NCBI GenBank assembly: GCA_900457075.1
Contig: UGYN01000002.1
Coordinates: 3,782,001 to 3,846,000 of the forward strand
Source: Serratia quinivorans
Lineage (GTDB): Bacteria; Pseudomonadota; Gammaproteobacteria; Enterobacterales; Enterobacteriaceae
DNA: 64,000 nucleotides
Direction of reading: 5' to 3'
The notes beneath the pieces are model-generated. The model made no database searches. It saw nothing but the letters and a program-made list of their open reading frames with translations, and was not told the DNA's origin. Below are positions 62,756 through 64,000 of the stretch, one piece after another. Within the stretch, counting starts at the first letter, position 1. Each line of letters starts with the position of its first letter. Position numbers and translations under genes: made by a program.

Positions 62756-64000
62756 ATGGCTAAATATTCAGATGAATTAAAAGGCGTTGCCCGTTCCCTT
62801 TATATAAAGAAGTGGACGCCGCAAGAAATACGCCAAGAGCTTAATCTGCCTTCCGTGCGGATCATATACCACTGGGCGCAAAAAGATGGCTGGCGCGACA
62901 TGCTCAGCGCGGAAAGCGTGGAAGAGTGTATTAATCGCCGGATCATGGCACTGGCGCCACGGGACAATAAAAGCCCGGAGCAGGCGCAAGAGCTGGACAT
63001 GCTGATAGAAAAGCACGTCCGATTACTGACTCAGCGTTATAAACACGAAGAGAAGATGGCGGCGGCCAGGTCAGGCAGCCAGACGGGCGCCGGGATGCCG
63101 GACGATGAAAAGCCCGAAAAACGAAAGTACCGCAAGAACGACATATCGAAGCTGACGGGGGAGGAGTTCGAGCACTTCGCTAAAGAGAACCTGTTCGCCT
63201 ATCAGCAAACCCTGCGCGATAACAAACACCAACTGGTGCGCAACCTGCTGAAGTCGCGCCAGATTGGCGCTACCTGGTATTTTGCCTTTGAAGCCTTCGA
63301 AGACGCGGTGCTGACCGGGGAGAACCAAATTTTCCTGTCGGCATCGAAACGCCAGGCGGAGGTGTTCCGCTCTTATATTGTCAAATTCGCCCAGGAGCTG
63401 TTTGACCTGACGCTGACCGGCAAGGACATCCGCCTGAGTAACGGCGCCGAAATGATGTTCCTGTCGACCAATAAAAACACGGCGCAATCTCACCGTGGCC
63501 ATCTGTACTGTGACGAATATTTCTGGGTGCCTAACTTCCATGTGCTGAATGAAGTGTCTTCCGCCATGGCGACCCATAAACACCTGCGCACCACCTATTT
63601 TTCTACCCCCAGCGCCAAGACGCACCAGGCGTACCCCTTTTGGACGGGTGATGAGTGGAAGAAAGGCAGCAAGAAGCGCAGCGCGGTTAAATTCCCGACT
63701 TTCGACCAGATGCGGGACGGCGGGCGCCTGTGTCCTGATGGCCAGTGGCGTTTCATTGTCACGATGGAAGACGCGGTGGCCGGTGGTCTCGACAAACTGG
63801 TCGATATTGAACGGCTACGCAACAAGTACAACCCGGACACTTTCAACATGCTCTACATGTGCGTGTTCGTCGACTCCGGGGACAGCGTCTTCAAATTCAG
63901 CGACCTGGAACGCTGCGGCGTTGATTTCGATACCTGGCTGGATCACAACCCCGATGCGCCACGGCCTTTCGGTAATCGTGAAGTGTGGGCGGGGTTCGAC
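62756..64000 (+). CDS. Phage terminase large subunit (gpP-like ATPase), N-terminal 415 codons
   Basis: The frame is open from ATG 62756 to the window edge. The N-terminus has a helix-turn-helix ('LKGVARSLYIKKWTPQEIRQ', 'PSVRIIYHWAQKDGW'), then the ATPase: 'KSRQIGATWYFAFEAFEDAV' as the Walker A-equivalent (deviant P2-type), 'GHLYCDEYFWVPNF' as Walker B, and 'TTYFSTPSAKTHQAYPFW' as motif III. Start of the nuclease domain ('NREVWAGFD') is at the cut. Packages phage DNA with gpM. The portal gene should be nearby beyond the edge. Confidence 0.9.
   Translation, partial: MAKYSDELKGVARSLYIKKWTPQEIRQELNLPSVRIIYHWAQKDGWRDMLSAESVEECINRRIMALAPRDNKSPEQAQELDMLIEKHVRLLTQRYKHEEKMAAARSGSQTGAGMPDDEKPEKRKYRKNDISKLTGEEFEHFAKENLFAYQQTLRDNKHQLVRNLLKSRQIGATWYFAFEAFEDAVLTGENQIFLSASKRQAEVFRSYIVKFAQELFDLTLTGKDIRLSNGAEMMFLSTNKNTAQSHRGHLYCDEYFWVPNFHVLNEVSSAMATHKHLRTTYFSTPSAKTHQAYPFWTGDEWKKGSKKRSAVKFPTFDQMRDGGRLCPDGQWRFIVTMEDAVAGGLDKLVDIERLRNKYNPDTFNMLYMCVFVDSGDSVFKFSDLERCGVDFDTWLDHNPDAPRPFGNREVWAGFD

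Larger units (their letters stand above)
45600..64000. mobile_element. HP1/K139-like (P2-related) temperate myophage prophage, left and central part
   Basis: This is a contiguous block of phage genes with the late module order of the HP1/K139 group. Reading leftward from 62.6 kb: scaffold (O), capsid (N), terminase small subunit (M), head completion (L), tail completion (R), S, DUF2586 sheath, DUF2597 tube, holin, endopeptidase, spanins, chaperone, tape measure, DUF2590, J, I, fibre and hub. The terminase ATPase is divergent. Integrase, repressor, replication genes and the right end lie beyond the window. Left boundary approximate. Confidence 0.9.

Noticed and set aside
1..64000. CRISPR array or rRNA operon
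   Set aside because: No regularly spaced repeats of 23-40 bp and no rRNA-like segments were seen in the window.

Overview
The window is about 64 kb of an enterobacterial chromosome. The core gene order (speG, purN-purM, upp-uraA, hda, yfgD, bepA, perM, bcp, gcvR, dapA-bamC, purC, ypfJ, tmcA, ypfH, ypfN, dapE, yffB, ypfM, acrD, narQ) closely follows the E. coli hda-narQ neighbourhood. The inserted genes, the GC-rich codon use and a narQ-narP pair suggest a Serratia-like member of the Yersiniaceae. The genus is an inference from memory of gene families, not a search.

Layout. (1) 1-6095: the 3' end of a two-partner secretion transporter (TpsB), a very large TpsA/CdiA-type exoprotein (about 1777 codons if four single-base indels are repaired), an AT-rich C-terminal toxin module and a DUF596-type putative immunity gene. 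(2) 6097-30257: core metabolism and housekeeping. This holds polyamine acetylation, purine synthesis with two PurR operators, uracil salvage and uptake, replication control (hda from a CTG codon), envelope quality control (bepA, bamC), lysine/DAP synthesis (dapA, dapE), peroxide defence, a tRNA acetyltransferase, a decayed ParE toxin gene behind an intact antitoxin gene, and a 127-bp ERIC repeat. (3) 30487-38642: a group of genes not found between yffB and acrD in E. coli. It has three GNAT acetyltransferases, a PchB-like chorismate mutase family protein, a TPR protein and a Fur-box-controlled iron locus (FhuE-like receptor, YncE-like beta-propeller, divergent catecholate receptor). (4) 38881-45263: the 19-residue YpfM, the AcrD efflux pump, a small winged-helix protein and the NarQ/NarP nitrate two-component system. 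(5) About 45.6 kb to the right edge: the late half of an HP1/K139-like (P2-related, contractile tail) prophage. Tail, lysis and head genes run leftward on the minus strand, and the divergent terminase ATPase gene is cut by the window end.

A cross-cutting observation: eight genes are interrupted, seven of them solely by one-base changes inside homopolymer runs (12 such sites), and repairing those sites restores full family-length proteins. Several are core or structural genes (perM, yffB, tape measure, tail completion), so much of this probably reflects assembly error rather than gene decay. The most notable biological items are the TpsA toxin/DUF596 pair, a canonical A AAA AAC slippery heptamer in the tail assembly chaperone gene, and a NarP-like operator left between narQ and the prophage with no gene attached to it. 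A set of cysteine-rich mini-ORFs also sits at the prophage's left end.
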